A stretch of 64,000 nucleotides of DNA from SZUA-87 sp041687805 (GCA_041687805.1 JBDNJK010000116.1:1-64000), one strand, 5' to 3'. Counted from the first letter of the stretch, positions 32,528 to 42,501 are shown. Notes: a model not told the origin generated them from the letters alone. Translations and numbers: made by a program.

Positions 32528-35089
32528 TCAGAGGATCCCGGCGGCAGCCCGAGCCTGATCGAGTGCGATGTCGATGGCGGAGGCATCCTTGCCCCCGGCA
32601 ACAGCGAGATCGTCGGCTGATCGGCCGCCGCCACCGATGGTCACTTTGGCCTGCGCAATCAGATCACCCGCTTTGAGCCCACCGTCTGGAGCGACAGCCG
32701 ACACAAGACCGGCACCGCCTTCATCAAATCCGGCGCCGAGCACAACCGCCTTCACACCGGGCTGGTCACGTACGGACACCGCAAGATCGCGCAAACCGTT
32801 GCGATCTACACCATCGACCCTCGCAACAACCACACCATCAACGGCGGCCGAAGCCAGCGTCGGGGCTTGGCCAATCGCCAACTTCTGTTTGAGCTCAGAG
32901 ACGGCGGCTCGCAATGACTTCTGCTCAGCGAGTCGACGCTCCAACCCTGACACGACCTGGTCGGGGGCGACTCCCAACATCTCCGCCACCGCCGCGAGCG
33001 TGTCGCCGTTGGAGCGGAGTAGATCGACGCTGACGAAGCCCGTCACGGCTTCGATCCGGCGAATGTTCGAACCGATGGAGCCCTCCGAGATGATGCGAAA
33101 CGCCCCGATATCACCGAGTGCCGAGACATGGGTGCCGCCGCACAATTCGATGGAGTGGCTCCCGGCCTCCAGCACTCTGACCACATCGCCGTATTTGTCG
33201 CCGAAGAATGCAATCGCTCCGAGGGCCTCAGCTTCAGCCATTGAGGTCTCGAAATTGTGGCACTCGACATTTTCGAGAACTTCGTTGTTTACGAGGTCCT
33301 CGACCTCGCGGATCTGCTCCGGTGTCATGGCGTCGTAGTGACTGAAATCGAATCGGAGCCGATCGGGATCGACGGAAGATCCCTGCTGCTTGACGTGTCC
33401 GCCGAGGACGCTTCGCAGGGCCCAGTGGAGGATGTGGGTGGCGGTGTGATTGCGGCGGATCGCGGCGCGTCTTGGAGAATCGATGCTCGCGGTGGCTACT
33501 TGGCCTACTTCGATGGTGCCCGAAATTGCCTCGATTGTGTGGGCCGTGAGCCCAGGGACGATCCAGCGAGTGTCGACGACCTTCACCTCGCCGGTGGGTG
33601 TGGTGATCGTGCCGGTGTCGCCTACCTGACCGCCGCTCTCTGCGTAGAACGGCGTGCGATCCAAGACAAGCAGCCCATCGTCGTAGTGCAGGACCCTCGC
33701 ATCTGATGTGTCTTCAACTCGACCCGTGAAATCGGTGGTGCCGAACTGATCGATCAGTTCGACGAAGACGGCTGGATCTACCCCGGTGGCAATCTTGCGA
33801 GCATCCTTGGCCATCCGACGCTGTTGGGCCATCGCGGCCTCGAAGCTTTCTATATCGACTTCAACGCCGCGCTCGCCGGTGATTTCCTGGGTGACTTCGA
33901 GTGGGAATCCGTAGGTGTCGTGGAGCAGAAAGGCAGTTGCGCCGGGGAGAGGCGCGCCGGGTTCAAGTTCGGCGAGTTGCTGGTCGAGAATCGCCTGACC
34001 AGTGCGTAATGTCTCACGAAAACGAATCTCCTCGCGATCGATCACGCCGCGAATGAATTCGTGATTACGAACCAGATCGGGATAGTCGGGGCCCATCACC
34101 TCAACCACTGCATCTACCATCCCTGCCATGACCGTCTGCTCGACACCGAGAATGTAAGCGTGACGAACGGCGCGACGCAGGATGCGGCGAAGCACATAAC
34201 CCCGCGCTTCGTTGGAGGGGAACACCCCGTCGCTCACCAGAAGCGAAGTGCTCCGGGCGTGATCGGCAAGAATTCGCAGTGAAACATCGCTCTCAACGCC
34301 GACACCCTCCGCTACGCCGGTGAGACGCGATGCCGCCGACAGCAGCGCTGCCAACTCGTCGGTCTCCCAGACGGACTCAACCCCCTGAAGCACCGACACC
34401 ACCCGCTCCAGGCCCATGCCGGTGTCGATCGACGGCTTTGGAAGCGGCGTTTGAGAACCATCGCCGTGTTGTTCAAACTGCATGAACACCAGGTTCCAAA
34501 TCTCTATGTAGCGCTCCTCGCCGCCGAAGGCAGGGCCACCATCTGGCCCGTATTTCTCGCCCTTGTCCCAGAAAATCTCTGAACAGGGACCACACGGCCC
34601 GGTGTCGCCCATGCGCCAGTAGTTGTCCTCGTCGAGCCGTTGGATGCGCTCGGCTGGCACACCTACCTCATCGCGCCAGATTGTCTCAGCCTCGTCATCG
34701 GACAGGTGGACGGTGACCCAGAGTCGGTCAGGGTCGAGTCCAAGTTGTTCGGTCATTAATTCCCATGACCATGGGATCGCATCAGACTTGAAGTAGTCGC
34801 CGAAACTGAAATTGCCGAGCATCTCGAAGAATGTGAGATGCCTGGACGTACGGCCGATCTCGTCGAGGTCGTTGTGTTTCCCACCGGCCCGCACGCATTT
34901 CTGGATGGTGACGGCACGGTCGAACGGTGCGGCCTCCTCACCAGTGAAATACGGCTTGAATGGCACCATCCCCGCGACTGTGAAAAGCAACGTGGGATCG
35001 TGCGGAATGAGGCTCGCGGACGGTTGGAGAGTGTGACCGCGCTCAACGAAGAAATCGGTGAACGCCTTGCGCACCTCATTGGCTTTCAC
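32528..35089 (-). CDS. alaS: Alanyl-tRNA synthetase
   Basis: AlaS charges tRNA-Ala. The class II core begins KANEVRKAFTDFFVERGH, with KCVRAGGKHNDLDEIGRT (about residues 64-81) and FFEMLGNFSFGDYF. The editing domain has HTATHILHWAL and CGGTHVSALGDIG with the zinc His and Cys ligands, and a C-terminal C-Ala domain follows. 853 aa, normal. It starts with GTG and has no obvious ribosome site, so a short-leader or leaderless mRNA is possible. Confidence 0.98.
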   Translation of the reverse strand: MKANEVRKAFTDFFVERGHTLQPSASLIPHDPTLLFTVAGMVPFKPYFTGEEAAPFDRAVTIQKCVRAGGKHNDLDEIGRTSRHLTFFEMLGNFSFGDYFKSDAIPWSWELMTEQLGLDPDRLWVTVHLSDDEAETIWRDEVGVPAERIQRLDEDNYWRMGDTGPCGPCSEIFWDKGEKYGPDGGPAFGGEERYIEIWNLVFMQFEQHGDGSQTPLPKPSIDTGMGLERVVSVLQGVESVWETDELAALLSAASRLTGVAEGVGVESDVSLRILADHARSTSLLVSDGVFPSNEARGYVLRRILRRAVRHAYILGVEQTVMAGMVDAVVEVMGPDYPDLVRNHEFIRGVIDREEIRFRETLRTGQAILDQQLAELEPGAPLPGATAFLLHDTYGFPLEVTQEITGERGVEVDIESFEAAMAQQRRMAKDARKIATGVDPAVFVELIDQFGTTDFTGRVEDTSDARVLHYDDGLLVLDRTPFYAESGGQVGDTGTITTPTGEVKVVDTRWIVPGLTAHTIEAISGTIEVGQVATASIDSPRRAAIRRNHTATHILHWALRSVLGGHVKQQGSSVDPDRLRFDFSHYDAMTPEQIREVEDLVNNEVLENVECHNFETSMAEAEALGAIAFFGDKYGDVVRVLEAGSHSIELCGGTHVSALGDIGAFRIISEGSIGSNIRRIEAVTGFVSVDLLRSNGDTLAAVAEMLGVAPDQVVSGLERRLAEQKSLRAAVSELKQKLAIGQAPTLASAAVDGVVVARVDGVDRNGLRDLAVSVRDQPGVKAVVLGAGFDEGGAGLVSAVAPDGGLKAGDLIAQAKVTIGGGGRSADDLAVAGGKDASAIDIALDQARAAAGIL

Positions 35090-35118
35090 GTGGAAATAGC
35101 TTTCATGAGGCTCGCAGC

Positions 35119-35430
35119 CTATCGGCGCAGGCCGTCGGGCCTCAGCCCCCGAGCGGGGCCGACATGGCCCTCAGATCGGTGGGTAGAGAACTCCTCTATC
35201 AGATCGCGCTCGACCTGACGCATGACCGCCATACCCTCTCGAGCCGCGTCTCTAACCTCTGTGGCACGCGTTCGCGAACGCTGCGCCACGTCGCGGCCGC
35301 GATCAGCCACGTTGCTTCGTACCTCGGCCGGGGCGTACCGCTCAACGGTTTGCTTGACTCGACGCTGGACGAATATCCACGACCCGATTCCGAGCGAGTA
35401 ACCGATCCCGGTCCAGAACATTCGCTTCAT
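35119..35430 (-). CDS. Small membrane protein next to alaS (DUF6167-like)
   Basis: The 103-residue product starts MKRMFWTGIGYSLGIGSWIF, one membrane helix. It continues with a charged, probably helical tail (RVKQTVERYAPAEVRSNVAD, then many Arg and Glu). The same small gene between a DUF948 gene and alaS is common in actinobacteria. Function is unknown. The ATG at 35430 overlaps the DUF948 stop (ATGA), so the two are translated together. The family number is from memory. Confidence 0.75.
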   Translation of the reverse strand: MKRMFWTGIGYSLGIGSWIFVQRRVKQTVERYAPAEVRSNVADRGRDVAQRSRTRATEVRDAAREGMAVMRQVERDLIEEFSTHRSEGHVGPARGLRPDGLRR

Positions 35431-35837
35431 CCAGCCTGCTCCAAGCGTTGCGTGGTCGCATTGGCGTCGATCACCTGGCTGGACCGGCCCCACCGGAGTC
35501 GGCGAGTCGCTCTGCCGGCACCTGCCACCAGCGAGATGGTCTTGATCAACGGCGGGGCCATTGCTTTGTAGGTGAGACGCGACGCGTTGTCGACAGTGTT
35601 GGTGATGCTTTCGGCTCGATCGATGATTCCGTCGACTCTTTCGAGGCCATCCCCAGCCTTCGCGACCGTGTTCCTCAGATCAGCCACCATTGGCAGAGTG
35701 GAGCCACGCAACTCGTCGACGGTAAGGCGAAGTTCGCGCAAAGTGCGAGCGATTGACTGCACCACCACCACCATCACCGCGACCATCACAAGCGAGAGAA
35801 TCGTGACGACAATCGCCGCAAGATCTGTAGCAGACAT
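35427..35837 (-). CDS. DUF948 membrane protein
   Basis: The 136-residue product has an N-terminal helix (IVVTILSLVMVAVMVVVVQS, about residues 8-28) and then a coiled-coil-like segment (LRELRLTVDELRG, about 34-46). A short repeat of hydrophobic and acidic residues and a basic tail follow. This is the DUF948 pattern found next to alaS and rarA in many Gram-positives. Function is unknown; membrane stress or envelope roles have been suggested. A TTTAAT hexamer six bases ahead points to a leaderless start. Confidence 0.8.
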   Translation of the reverse strand: MSATDLAAIVVTILSLVMVAVMVVVVQSIARTLRELRLTVDELRGSTLPMVADLRNTVAKAGDGLERVDGIIDRAESITNTVDNASRLTYKAMAPPLIKTISLVAGAGRATRRLRWGRSSQVIDANATTQRLEQAG

Positions 35838-35843
35838 GTCTCA

Positions 35844-35849
35844 ATTAAA
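35844..35849 (-). promoter_or_regulatory. -10 element of the DUF948 gene (leaderless type)
   Basis: TTTAAT on the minus strand is followed by six bases and the ATG at 35837. It differs from TATAAT at one base. It lies in the 47-base gap after rarA. Confidence 0.35.
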
Positions 35850-35884
35850 GCCGAACACACCGGTGCGGTAGGTGATGGTGTATC

Positions 35885-37177
35885 TCATCGCCTACGACCG
35901 GGCCAGTCGTCCTCCACGCGGGCCTCAGCTCCATGATCGGTGGGCCGGTAGTAGACGTGCCCTTCAACTTCGTCGGGGCGATAGGACTGCTTGGCCCAGC
36001 CTTCGGGAAGGTCGTGAGGGTAGATGTATCCCTCGCCATGTCCGAGCCCGGCAGCGGCACGGTAGTGGGCATCACGAAGATGGGGAGGCACCTCACCGGT
36101 GCCCGCAGATCTAGCGTCGTCGAGTGCGGCAGAAATTGCCGCGGTGACACGATTCGACTTGGGTGCAGTGGCTAGGTGAATCACGGCCTGAGCCAAATTG
36201 AGCTGAGCCTCGGGGAGCCCGACGAACTCGACGGCCCGAGCCGCCGCATCGGCGATCAACAAGGACTGAGGGTCGGCCATGCCGATGTCTTCCGACGCGA
36301 GGATAACCAGTCGCCTGGCGATGAAACGAGCATCTTCACCCGCCTCGAGCATGCGGGCCAGCCAGTAGAGCCCGGCGTCGGCGTCGGACCCACGAATGCT
36401 TTTGATGAGAGCGCTCGCAACATCGAAATGACCGTCGCGGCCGTAGCGGACCGCCTTCGAGTCGACGGCGCCTTCGGCGTCGGCAAGCGTCACGTTGATG
36501 GGCGTGGAGCGCCGAGCCGCCAGGGCGACCGCTACTTCAGTGGAGGTGAGAGCATGCCGCCCATCGCCACCGCTGCGACCGGCCATGTGGGCGATGGCGT
36601 CCTCGTCTGCGGTGGCGCCCTCCTCCGTGAGGCCACGTCGAATCAATTCAGCGATGTCGATGTCGGTGAGGGCTTTCAACCGGAACAGAGTCGAACGCGA
36701 CATGAGCGGCGGATTGACCTCGAAATGCGGATTCTCCGTGGTGGCACCGACAAGCACCAAGAGCCCCTCTTCCACGGCGGGTAGAAGCGTGTCCTGTTGC
36801 GACTTGTTGAAACGGTGCACTTCGTCGAGGAACAAGATGGTGCCGACGCCGCGCTCGCCGAGACGATGACGAGCCTGGGCGATGATCTCCCTTACGTCCT
36901 TTACCGAAGCGGTGACCGCAGAAAGTTCCTCGAACACCTTCTCGGTCTGCGAGGCGATCACCCGGGCGAGCGTTGTCTTTCCCGTGCCTGGAGGACCCCA
37001 CAGGATCACCGATGAAAGCCGATCGGACTCGATCAGCGTTCGCAGCGGTCGTCCAGGGGCCAACAGGTGTGATTGCCCAACGATGTCGTCGAGCCGCTGC
37101 GGTCTGAGTCGAGCCGCCAACGGCGAGCGACGAGCCAAGGTGGCATCGGCAGCAGCGCCGAACAGGTCGTCAGCCAT
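35885..37177 (-). CDS. rarA: Replication-associated recombination protein RarA (MgsA)
   Basis: RarA is a clamp-loader-like AAA+ ATPase acting at stalled forks. Walker A GPPGTGKTTLARVIA (about residues 61-75), Walker B ILFLDEVHRFNKSQQD (about 113-128), sensor 1 in VGATTENPHFEVN and the C-terminal tetramer domain with DDARSAGTGEVPPHLRDAHY are present. 430 aa. GGAG lies four to five bases ahead of the ATG. It sits between aspS and the alaS group, as in M. tuberculosis. Confidence 0.96.
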   Translation of the reverse strand: MADDLFGAAADATLARRSPLAARLRPQRLDDIVGQSHLLAPGRPLRTLIESDRLSSVILWGPPGTGKTTLARVIASQTEKVFEELSAVTASVKDVREIIAQARHRLGERGVGTILFLDEVHRFNKSQQDTLLPAVEEGLLVLVGATTENPHFEVNPPLMSRSTLFRLKALTDIDIAELIRRGLTEEGATADEDAIAHMAGRSGGDGRHALTSTEVAVALAARRSTPINVTLADAEGAVDSKAVRYGRDGHFDVASALIKSIRGSDADAGLYWLARMLEAGEDARFIARRLVILASEDIGMADPQSLLIADAAARAVEFVGLPEAQLNLAQAVIHLATAPKSNRVTAAISAALDDARSAGTGEVPPHLRDAHYRAAAGLGHGEGYIYPHDLPEGWAKQSYRPDEVEGHVYYRPTDHGAEARVEDDWPGRRR

Positions 37178-37186
37178 GCATCTCCG

Positions 37187-38947
37187 TCAGGTGGCCTGGG
37201 GCAGAACCCGCAGCCCGAGCTCCTCGAGCTGAGTCGCATCGAGTGGGCCTGGCGCGTTGGTGAGCGGGTCGGCTCCGGACTGGGTCTTCGGGAACGCAAT
37301 GACTTCTCGGATATTTTCTTCACCGACGAGCAAGGCGGTGAGCCGATCGATTCCAAACGCGAAGCCTGCGTGGGGCGGTGCACCGTACTTGAAGGCGTCG
37401 AGCAGGAACCCGAACTTCGACTGAGCTTCCTCTTTGCCGATACCGAGAAGCTCGAAGATTCGGCTCTGGATGTCGTTGCGGTGAATTCGTACGCTGCCCG
37501 AGCCGAGTTCCCAACCGTTGAGCACGAGGTCGTAGGACTGCGACCGAACCTCGTGCAAGGCCTCTCCGCCGGCATTGAAATGATCCATGTCGTCGGGGTG
37601 GGGCATGGTAAATGGGTGGTGGGCCGGAATCGGATTACCGTCGTCGCCGAGCGCCTCGAACAACGGGAAATCGACCACCCACACGAACTTGAACCCGCCT
37701 TCATCGACTGCTGGTCGACCCAGCGACAAACGCAGCATCCCCAGCACTCGCTGCACCATCCGTCGGGTGTCGGCCACGAGGAACACCATGTCGCCTGGGG
37801 CCGCTCCGAGCGACTGAATCACGGATGTGCCTTCGGCCTCGGTCAGGAACTTGGCCACACCGGCCTCAAGCTTCGCGCTGCCGTCGTCGTCAGCGACTCG
37901 CATCCAGGCAAGCCCCTTGGCTCCCCAACGCTTGCAATCCTCGACCAGAGCGTCGACCTGATTTCGAGAAAGGCTCTCGACGCCGCCCTTGAGGCAAATG
38001 CCCTTGATGCATTCGGCTTGGAATACCCGAGCTTCGGTGCCCTCGAATATCGGTGTGAGTTCCACCAGCTCCATGCCGAAACGCATGTCGGGCTTGTCGT
38101 TACCAAACCTCTCCATCGAGTCGTTCCACGTAATGCGGGGAATGACACCCGGCCGATCGCCGGTTACGACCTCGGCTACATCGGCCACCGCGCTGGAAAT
38201 GAACTCGAAAACGTCTTCCTGGCTGACGAAACTGGCTTCCGCGTCGAGCTGCATGAACTCGAACTGGCGATCGGCTCGAAGATCTTCATCGCGCAGGCAA
38301 CGTGCGATTTGGTAGTAGCGATCGATGCCGCCGACCATGCAGAGCTGCTTGAACAATTGCGGACTCTGAGGCAGCGCGTAGAAGCTTCCGGGCTCCTTGC
38401 GAGACGGCACGACGAAGTCGCGGGCGCCCTCAGGCGTGGAGGCGATCAACATGGGGGTCTCGATCTCGACGAATCCTTGGCGCTCCATGGCCTTGCGAAT
38501 CGTGCTGTTGATCAGCGCTCGGGTCCGAAGATTGCGCTGCATCCGAGATTTCCGAAGATCGATGTAACGGTGACGCAGACGAATTATCTCATCGACACCG
38601 GTGCGCTCGTCCATGGGAAATGGCGGTGGCTCCGACTTCGACAGAATCTCAACCGTCTCGACATCAACCTCGACCGCACCAGTGCCGAGGTCTTCGTTGA
38701 CTGTGCCCTCGGGGCGGGGCCGAACAACACCTGTCATCCGGGCCACGTACTCGCTTCGAAGATCACGCGACCCGTCGATCACACACTGCAAAACGCCGGT
38801 GTGGTCGCGAAGATCGATGAACGCGAGGTGTTCGCCGTGCTCGCGGCGTCGGTCGACCCAGCCGCACACTGTGATTGTTCGTCCGACATCGGCTGTGCCG
38901 AGCTGGCCGCACATGTCGGTTCGCATTGAAGTTGAGAGATCCATCAT
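37187..38947 (-). CDS. aspS: Aspartyl-tRNA synthetase
   Basis: AspS charges tRNA-Asp. The N-terminal OB anticodon domain (residues 1-125) has VCGWVDRRREHGEHLAFIDL. The class II catalytic core contains RHRYIDLRKSRMQRNLR and QSPQLFKQLCMVGGIDRYYQ, with motif 3 GFAFGIDRLTALLVG. The bacterial GAD insert is present. Motif 2 is unusual: ARCLRDEDLRADRQFEFMQL, where most enzymes have CFRDED and QPEFTQ. The start ATG pair overlaps the hisS stop; 586 aa. It may be a non-discriminating form, which depends on whether gatCAB is encoded. Confidence 0.96.
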   Translation of the reverse strand: MMDLSTSMRTDMCGQLGTADVGRTITVCGWVDRRREHGEHLAFIDLRDHTGVLQCVIDGSRDLRSEYVARMTGVVRPRPEGTVNEDLGTGAVEVDVETVEILSKSEPPPFPMDERTGVDEIIRLRHRYIDLRKSRMQRNLRTRALINSTIRKAMERQGFVEIETPMLIASTPEGARDFVVPSRKEPGSFYALPQSPQLFKQLCMVGGIDRYYQIARCLRDEDLRADRQFEFMQLDAEASFVSQEDVFEFISSAVADVAEVVTGDRPGVIPRITWNDSMERFGNDKPDMRFGMELVELTPIFEGTEARVFQAECIKGICLKGGVESLSRNQVDALVEDCKRWGAKGLAWMRVADDDGSAKLEAGVAKFLTEAEGTSVIQSLGAAPGDMVFLVADTRRMVQRVLGMLRLSLGRPAVDEGGFKFVWVVDFPLFEALGDDGNPIPAHHPFTMPHPDDMDHFNAGGEALHEVRSQSYDLVLNGWELGSGSVRIHRNDIQSRIFELLGIGKEEAQSKFGFLLDAFKYGAPPHAGFAFGIDRLTALLVGEENIREVIAFPKTQSGADPLTNAPGPLDATQLEELGLRVLPQAT

Positions 38948-40224
38948 CGGTCCTGTTTTGGGGAGATCAAGTGACGCAATTCGCCGGCGAGCGCGTCGAG
39001 AGGCACCCGGCGTTGCCCGGAGTCGCCTCGCATGTCGCGCAGGGTGACTTCACCCGACGCGACCTCGTCTTCGCCGATGATCACGGCGAACGGTGCGCCA
39101 GACCGGTCGGCGAGCTTCATCTGGGCCTTCATCGACCGTCCCCCGTAGGCCCTGTCGGCTCCGAGGCCGACCTCACGGAGTCGGTCACAAATACCAAGTG
39201 CGTGAGACCCGCCGGCGACATCAACGACGAACGCATGCAGCGCAGTTGGTGGCTGGTCGAAGGAAGATTCGGCGTCGCAAGCCATGAGAATTCGATCGAT
39301 GCCGAGGGCGAATCCAATGCCCGGAGTAGCCGGCCCGCCGAGGTCTTCGACCAGGCCGTCGTAGCGACCGCCGCCGCCCACGGCGTTCTGCGATGCTTCA
39401 AGAGATTCCGCGGCAAATTCGAATGTGGTGCGCGTGTAATAGTCGAGGCCCCGAACCAAGCGTGGCGAAATGTCGAATTCGATGCCGAGCGACTCGAGAC
39501 CAGCTCTCACCGCATCGAAATGAGAACCAGACTCTTCGCTCAAGAAGTCGACCATCAACGGAGCCGCATCGATCACAGATTGATCTTCACGCCGCTTCGA
39601 ATCGAGAACGCGAAGCGGGTTTCGCTCCAAGGTGACCTGAGATTGATTCGACAACTCGGCACGATGCGACTCGAGGTAGGCAGTGAGCGCCTGCATGTAG
39701 GCGGGTCTGCAATGTTGATCACCGAGACTATTGATGAGAAGACGAACCCGAGATAGCCCAACCGAAGCAAAGAATCTGGCACCAAGCGCGATCACATCCA
39801 CATCAGCTGCAGGATCGTCGGTTCCCAGAACCTCGACGCCTACCTGGGTGAATTGCCGGTAGCGGCCCGCCTGAGGCTGTTCGTAACGAAACTGCGGGCC
39901 TTCATACCAAACCTTCCAAGGCGGAACCGGACGGTGCTCGGCGAACGCACGACAGATGCTGGCGGTGAGCTCGGGGCGCAACGCCAAATGCTGAGGCGGA
40001 TCACCCTTGTCGTAGAGATCAAACATTTCCTTGGTGACGATGTCGGTGAACTCGCCTACCCGTTTGAAAACACCCATGTCTTCAAACATCGGCGAGACGA
40101 CCTCACCGAAGCCGCCGCGGGCCGCAAAATCAGCAAAAACATCAACCAGGGCACGACGCCTGGTCGACTCTGGAGCAAGGATGTCTCGGGTGCCTTTCGG
40201 GGCACGAAATTTCGGCTCTGCCAC
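38944..40224 (-). CDS. hisS: Histidyl-tRNA synthetase
   Basis: HisS charges tRNA-His. It starts FRAPKGTRDILAPES, contains motif 2 EGPQFRYEQPQAGRYRQF (about residues 108-125), the histidine-specific RGLDYYTRTTFEF near residue 262 and motif 3 GIGFALGIDRILM. The anticodon domain fills the last 95 residues. 426 aa. The GTG start follows TAGCCT by eight bases, so hisS and aspS probably have their own promoter after relA. Confidence 0.96.
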   Translation of the reverse strand: MAEPKFRAPKGTRDILAPESTRRRALVDVFADFAARGGFGEVVSPMFEDMGVFKRVGEFTDIVTKEMFDLYDKGDPPQHLALRPELTASICRAFAEHRPVPPWKVWYEGPQFRYEQPQAGRYRQFTQVGVEVLGTDDPAADVDVIALGARFFASVGLSRVRLLINSLGDQHCRPAYMQALTAYLESHRAELSNQSQVTLERNPLRVLDSKRREDQSVIDAAPLMVDFLSEESGSHFDAVRAGLESLGIEFDISPRLVRGLDYYTRTTFEFAAESLEASQNAVGGGGRYDGLVEDLGGPATPGIGFALGIDRILMACDAESSFDQPPTALHAFVVDVAGGSHALGICDRLREVGLGADRAYGGRSMKAQMKLADRSGAPFAVIIGEDEVASGEVTLRDMRGDSGQRRVPLDALAGELRHLISPKQDR

Positions 40225-40232
40225 GACGGATG

Positions 40233-40238
40233 AGGCTA
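40233..40238 (-). promoter_or_regulatory. -10 element of hisS-aspS (leaderless type)
   Basis: TAGCCT on the minus strand is followed by eight bases and the hisS GTG. It lies in the 48-base gap after relA, and no ribosome site is visible. Confidence 0.4.
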
Positions 40239-40272
40239 GCGGCCACCAGAGCGTGCCGTCCTTGTCATCGAG

Positions 40273-42501
40273 TCAGGCAGCTCCAGGTACCACCCGGTAT
40301 GCGTCGTACACCGATTCGATGCCGAGCAGCGACGACAACACCGAATCGAGTTGGCTGACATCAGCCAACTCAAATTCGAATCTCATGGTGGCAATTCGGT
40401 CGTCACCCGTGGATGTTTCCGACCCCAAAATGTCGAGCCCATGGTCGGTCAACACCGCGGATACGTCGCGCAGGAGCGACTGACGGTCGAGCGCACGAAT
40501 CTCGATCGTGGTGGCGAACTGACCGCCATGATCGGCGTCCCACTCCACTTCGATCAGTCGATCCGGCTGACCTTCGGAAAGCGCTGTGGCGTTGATGCAG
40601 TCGGCGCGATGGACCGACACTCCCCGGCCACGCGTGACAAAGCCGACAATTTCGTCGGGAGGCACAGGCGAGCAGCAACGGGAGAGCCTGATCATGATGT
40701 CGTCGAGACCCTCGACGTGAACGCCGCCCGTGTGTGATCCACTGCGTCGAGTGCCATGCCGGCGACCGATGGTGGCCGGGAGCCTGTCGTGTTCGGTCTC
40801 GGTGCTGTCTTCACGGTTGAGATCTTCGGAAATACGCCTGGCGAATGATTGTGCCGAGACGTGCCCCTCTCCGATGGCGGCGAAAAGTGAGTCGTCATCG
40901 GCGTAGTTGAGTTGGCTGCCTATCTCGTGAAGCGCAGTCTGTTTGAGCACACGTCGAGCTGGTAGCCCTTCGCGACGAAGTGCCTGGAGCAACTCCTCAC
41001 GCCCATGCTCAATGGCATCCTCCCGGCGCTCCTTGGAATACCACTGCTTGATTTTGTTGGCCGCACGGCGGCTGGCTACGAACTTCAGCCAATCGCGGCT
41101 GGGGCCGGCACCTTCCACTTTCGATGTGAAGATCTCCACAGCGTCGCCCGATGACAATCGGGTATGAAGCGGCACAAGACGACCGTTGACCTTCGATCCG
41201 ATGCACGAGTGGCCCACATCAGTGTGGATGGCATAGGCGAAATCAACCGCGGTTGCGCCAACCGGCAACTCGACAACCTTGCCTTTGGGTGTGAAGACGT
41301 ATACCTCGTCCTGGTCGAGATCGAACTTGAGATTCGACAGGAACTCCGACGGGTCGGAGGTCTCCTGCTGCCACTCGACGATGCGGCTAAGCCAGGCCAT
41401 CTCGCCCTTCGGGCGACCATGCTTGTATTCCCAGTGAGCCGCAACACCGAACTCGGCGCGGTTGTGCATCTCCCTGGTGCGAATTTGGACCTCGAGCGTC
41501 TTGCCCTGCGGTCCGACCACCGTCGTGTGAAGCGACTGGTAGAGGTTGAACTTGGGCATTGCGATGTAGTCCTTGAAACGACCCTGAACCGGGCGCCACG
41601 TGGCGTGAATGGAACCAAGTGCCGCGTAACAGTCACGCACCGAATCAACAATGACCCGTATGCCTACAAGGTCGAAAATCTCCTCGAAAGAACGGTCCTT
41701 GACGACCATCTTCTCGTAGATCGACCACAAGTGCTTCGGCCTGCCGTCGATTTCGGCCGTGATTCCGAGCTCGTCGAGGCGGCCTTGGACGTCGCCCAGA
41801 ACCTGTTCGAGGTAGATGCCACGCTCGGGCGCACGCTGATGGATCATCTGATCGATCTCGGCATAGCGCCGTGGATATCGAGCGGCGAAAGAGAGGTCTT
41901 CCAGCTGCTGCTTCATATCCGACATACCGAGCCGGTGGGCCAGAGGCGCATAGACATCGAGCGTCTCGCGGGCAACTCGCTCCTGCTTGAACGCCGGCAT
42001 TCCGGCGATGGTGCGGAGATTGTGGAGTCGATCAGCCAACTTGATGATCAACACCCGCAGGTCCTGAGCAATCGCCACGATCATCTTGCGCATCGATGCG
42101 GCTTGTTGTTGTTCCTTGGTGTCGTAGCGAACGCGCTCGAGCTTCGTCACGCCGTCGACAATGTTGGCCACATCTTGGCCAAATCGTTCTTTCAGTTCGT
42201 TGAGTCCGATAGACGTGTCCTCGACCGAATCGTGGAGTAGCGCGCCGGCGATAGTGACATCATCGAGACCCTGCCGCGCAACAATCGTGGCTACAGCCAC
42301 CGGGTGGCGAATATAGGGTTCCCCCGACTTTCGTGTCTGGCCTTTATGGGCTTCGGCCGCCACGGAGAACGCATCCTCAATGAGCGCCGTCGACATCTTC
42401 GGGTGACGCTCACTGAAGGCTTCGAGCAACTCGGCGATCTCGACCGAATGAGATCGATTCAGCGAACGACGCCACGGAAGAACCCGAGTGACCGTCGCCA
42501 T
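40273..42501 (-). CDS. relA: Bifunctional (p)ppGpp synthetase/hydrolase RelA/SpoT
   Basis: This Rel protein makes and degrades the stringent-response alarmone. The HD hydrolase domain has HPVAVATIVA and GALLHDSVEDT (H90, D91), so hydrolysis should be active. The synthetase domain shows RPKHLWSIYEKMV and YIAMPKFNLYQSLHTTV. A TGS domain (VYVFTPKGKVVELPVGATAV) follows, then a helical region, a conserved-cysteine segment near RLSRCCSPVPPD, and a C-terminal ACT domain from about residue 665. 742 aa. It overlaps the apt stop by one base (TAATG), the usual apt-relA pair. Confidence 0.97.
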   Translation of the reverse strand: MATVTRVLPWRRSLNRSHSVEIAELLEAFSERHPKMSTALIEDAFSVAAEAHKGQTRKSGEPYIRHPVAVATIVARQGLDDVTIAGALLHDSVEDTSIGLNELKERFGQDVANIVDGVTKLERVRYDTKEQQQAASMRKMIVAIAQDLRVLIIKLADRLHNLRTIAGMPAFKQERVARETLDVYAPLAHRLGMSDMKQQLEDLSFAARYPRRYAEIDQMIHQRAPERGIYLEQVLGDVQGRLDELGITAEIDGRPKHLWSIYEKMVVKDRSFEEIFDLVGIRVIVDSVRDCYAALGSIHATWRPVQGRFKDYIAMPKFNLYQSLHTTVVGPQGKTLEVQIRTREMHNRAEFGVAAHWEYKHGRPKGEMAWLSRIVEWQQETSDPSEFLSNLKFDLDQDEVYVFTPKGKVVELPVGATAVDFAYAIHTDVGHSCIGSKVNGRLVPLHTRLSSGDAVEIFTSKVEGAGPSRDWLKFVASRRAANKIKQWYSKERREDAIEHGREELLQALRREGLPARRVLKQTALHEIGSQLNYADDDSLFAAIGEGHVSAQSFARRISEDLNREDSTETEHDRLPATIGRRHGTRRSGSHTGGVHVEGLDDIMIRLSRCCSPVPPDEIVGFVTRGRGVSVHRADCINATALSEGQPDRLIEVEWDADHGGQFATTIEIRALDRQSLLRDVSAVLTDHGLDILGSETSTGDDRIATMRFEFELADVSQLDSVLSSLLGIESVYDAYRVVPGAA

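Noticed and set aside
37073..38929. Very long open frame (618 codons) on the plus strand across aspS
   Set aside because: It is antisense to aspS, has no ribosome site or family motif, and long antisense frames are normal in this GC-rich sequence. The same holds for plus-strand frames over pyrF/pyrD (13961-15325), secD (44251-45945) and thrS (60845-62041).
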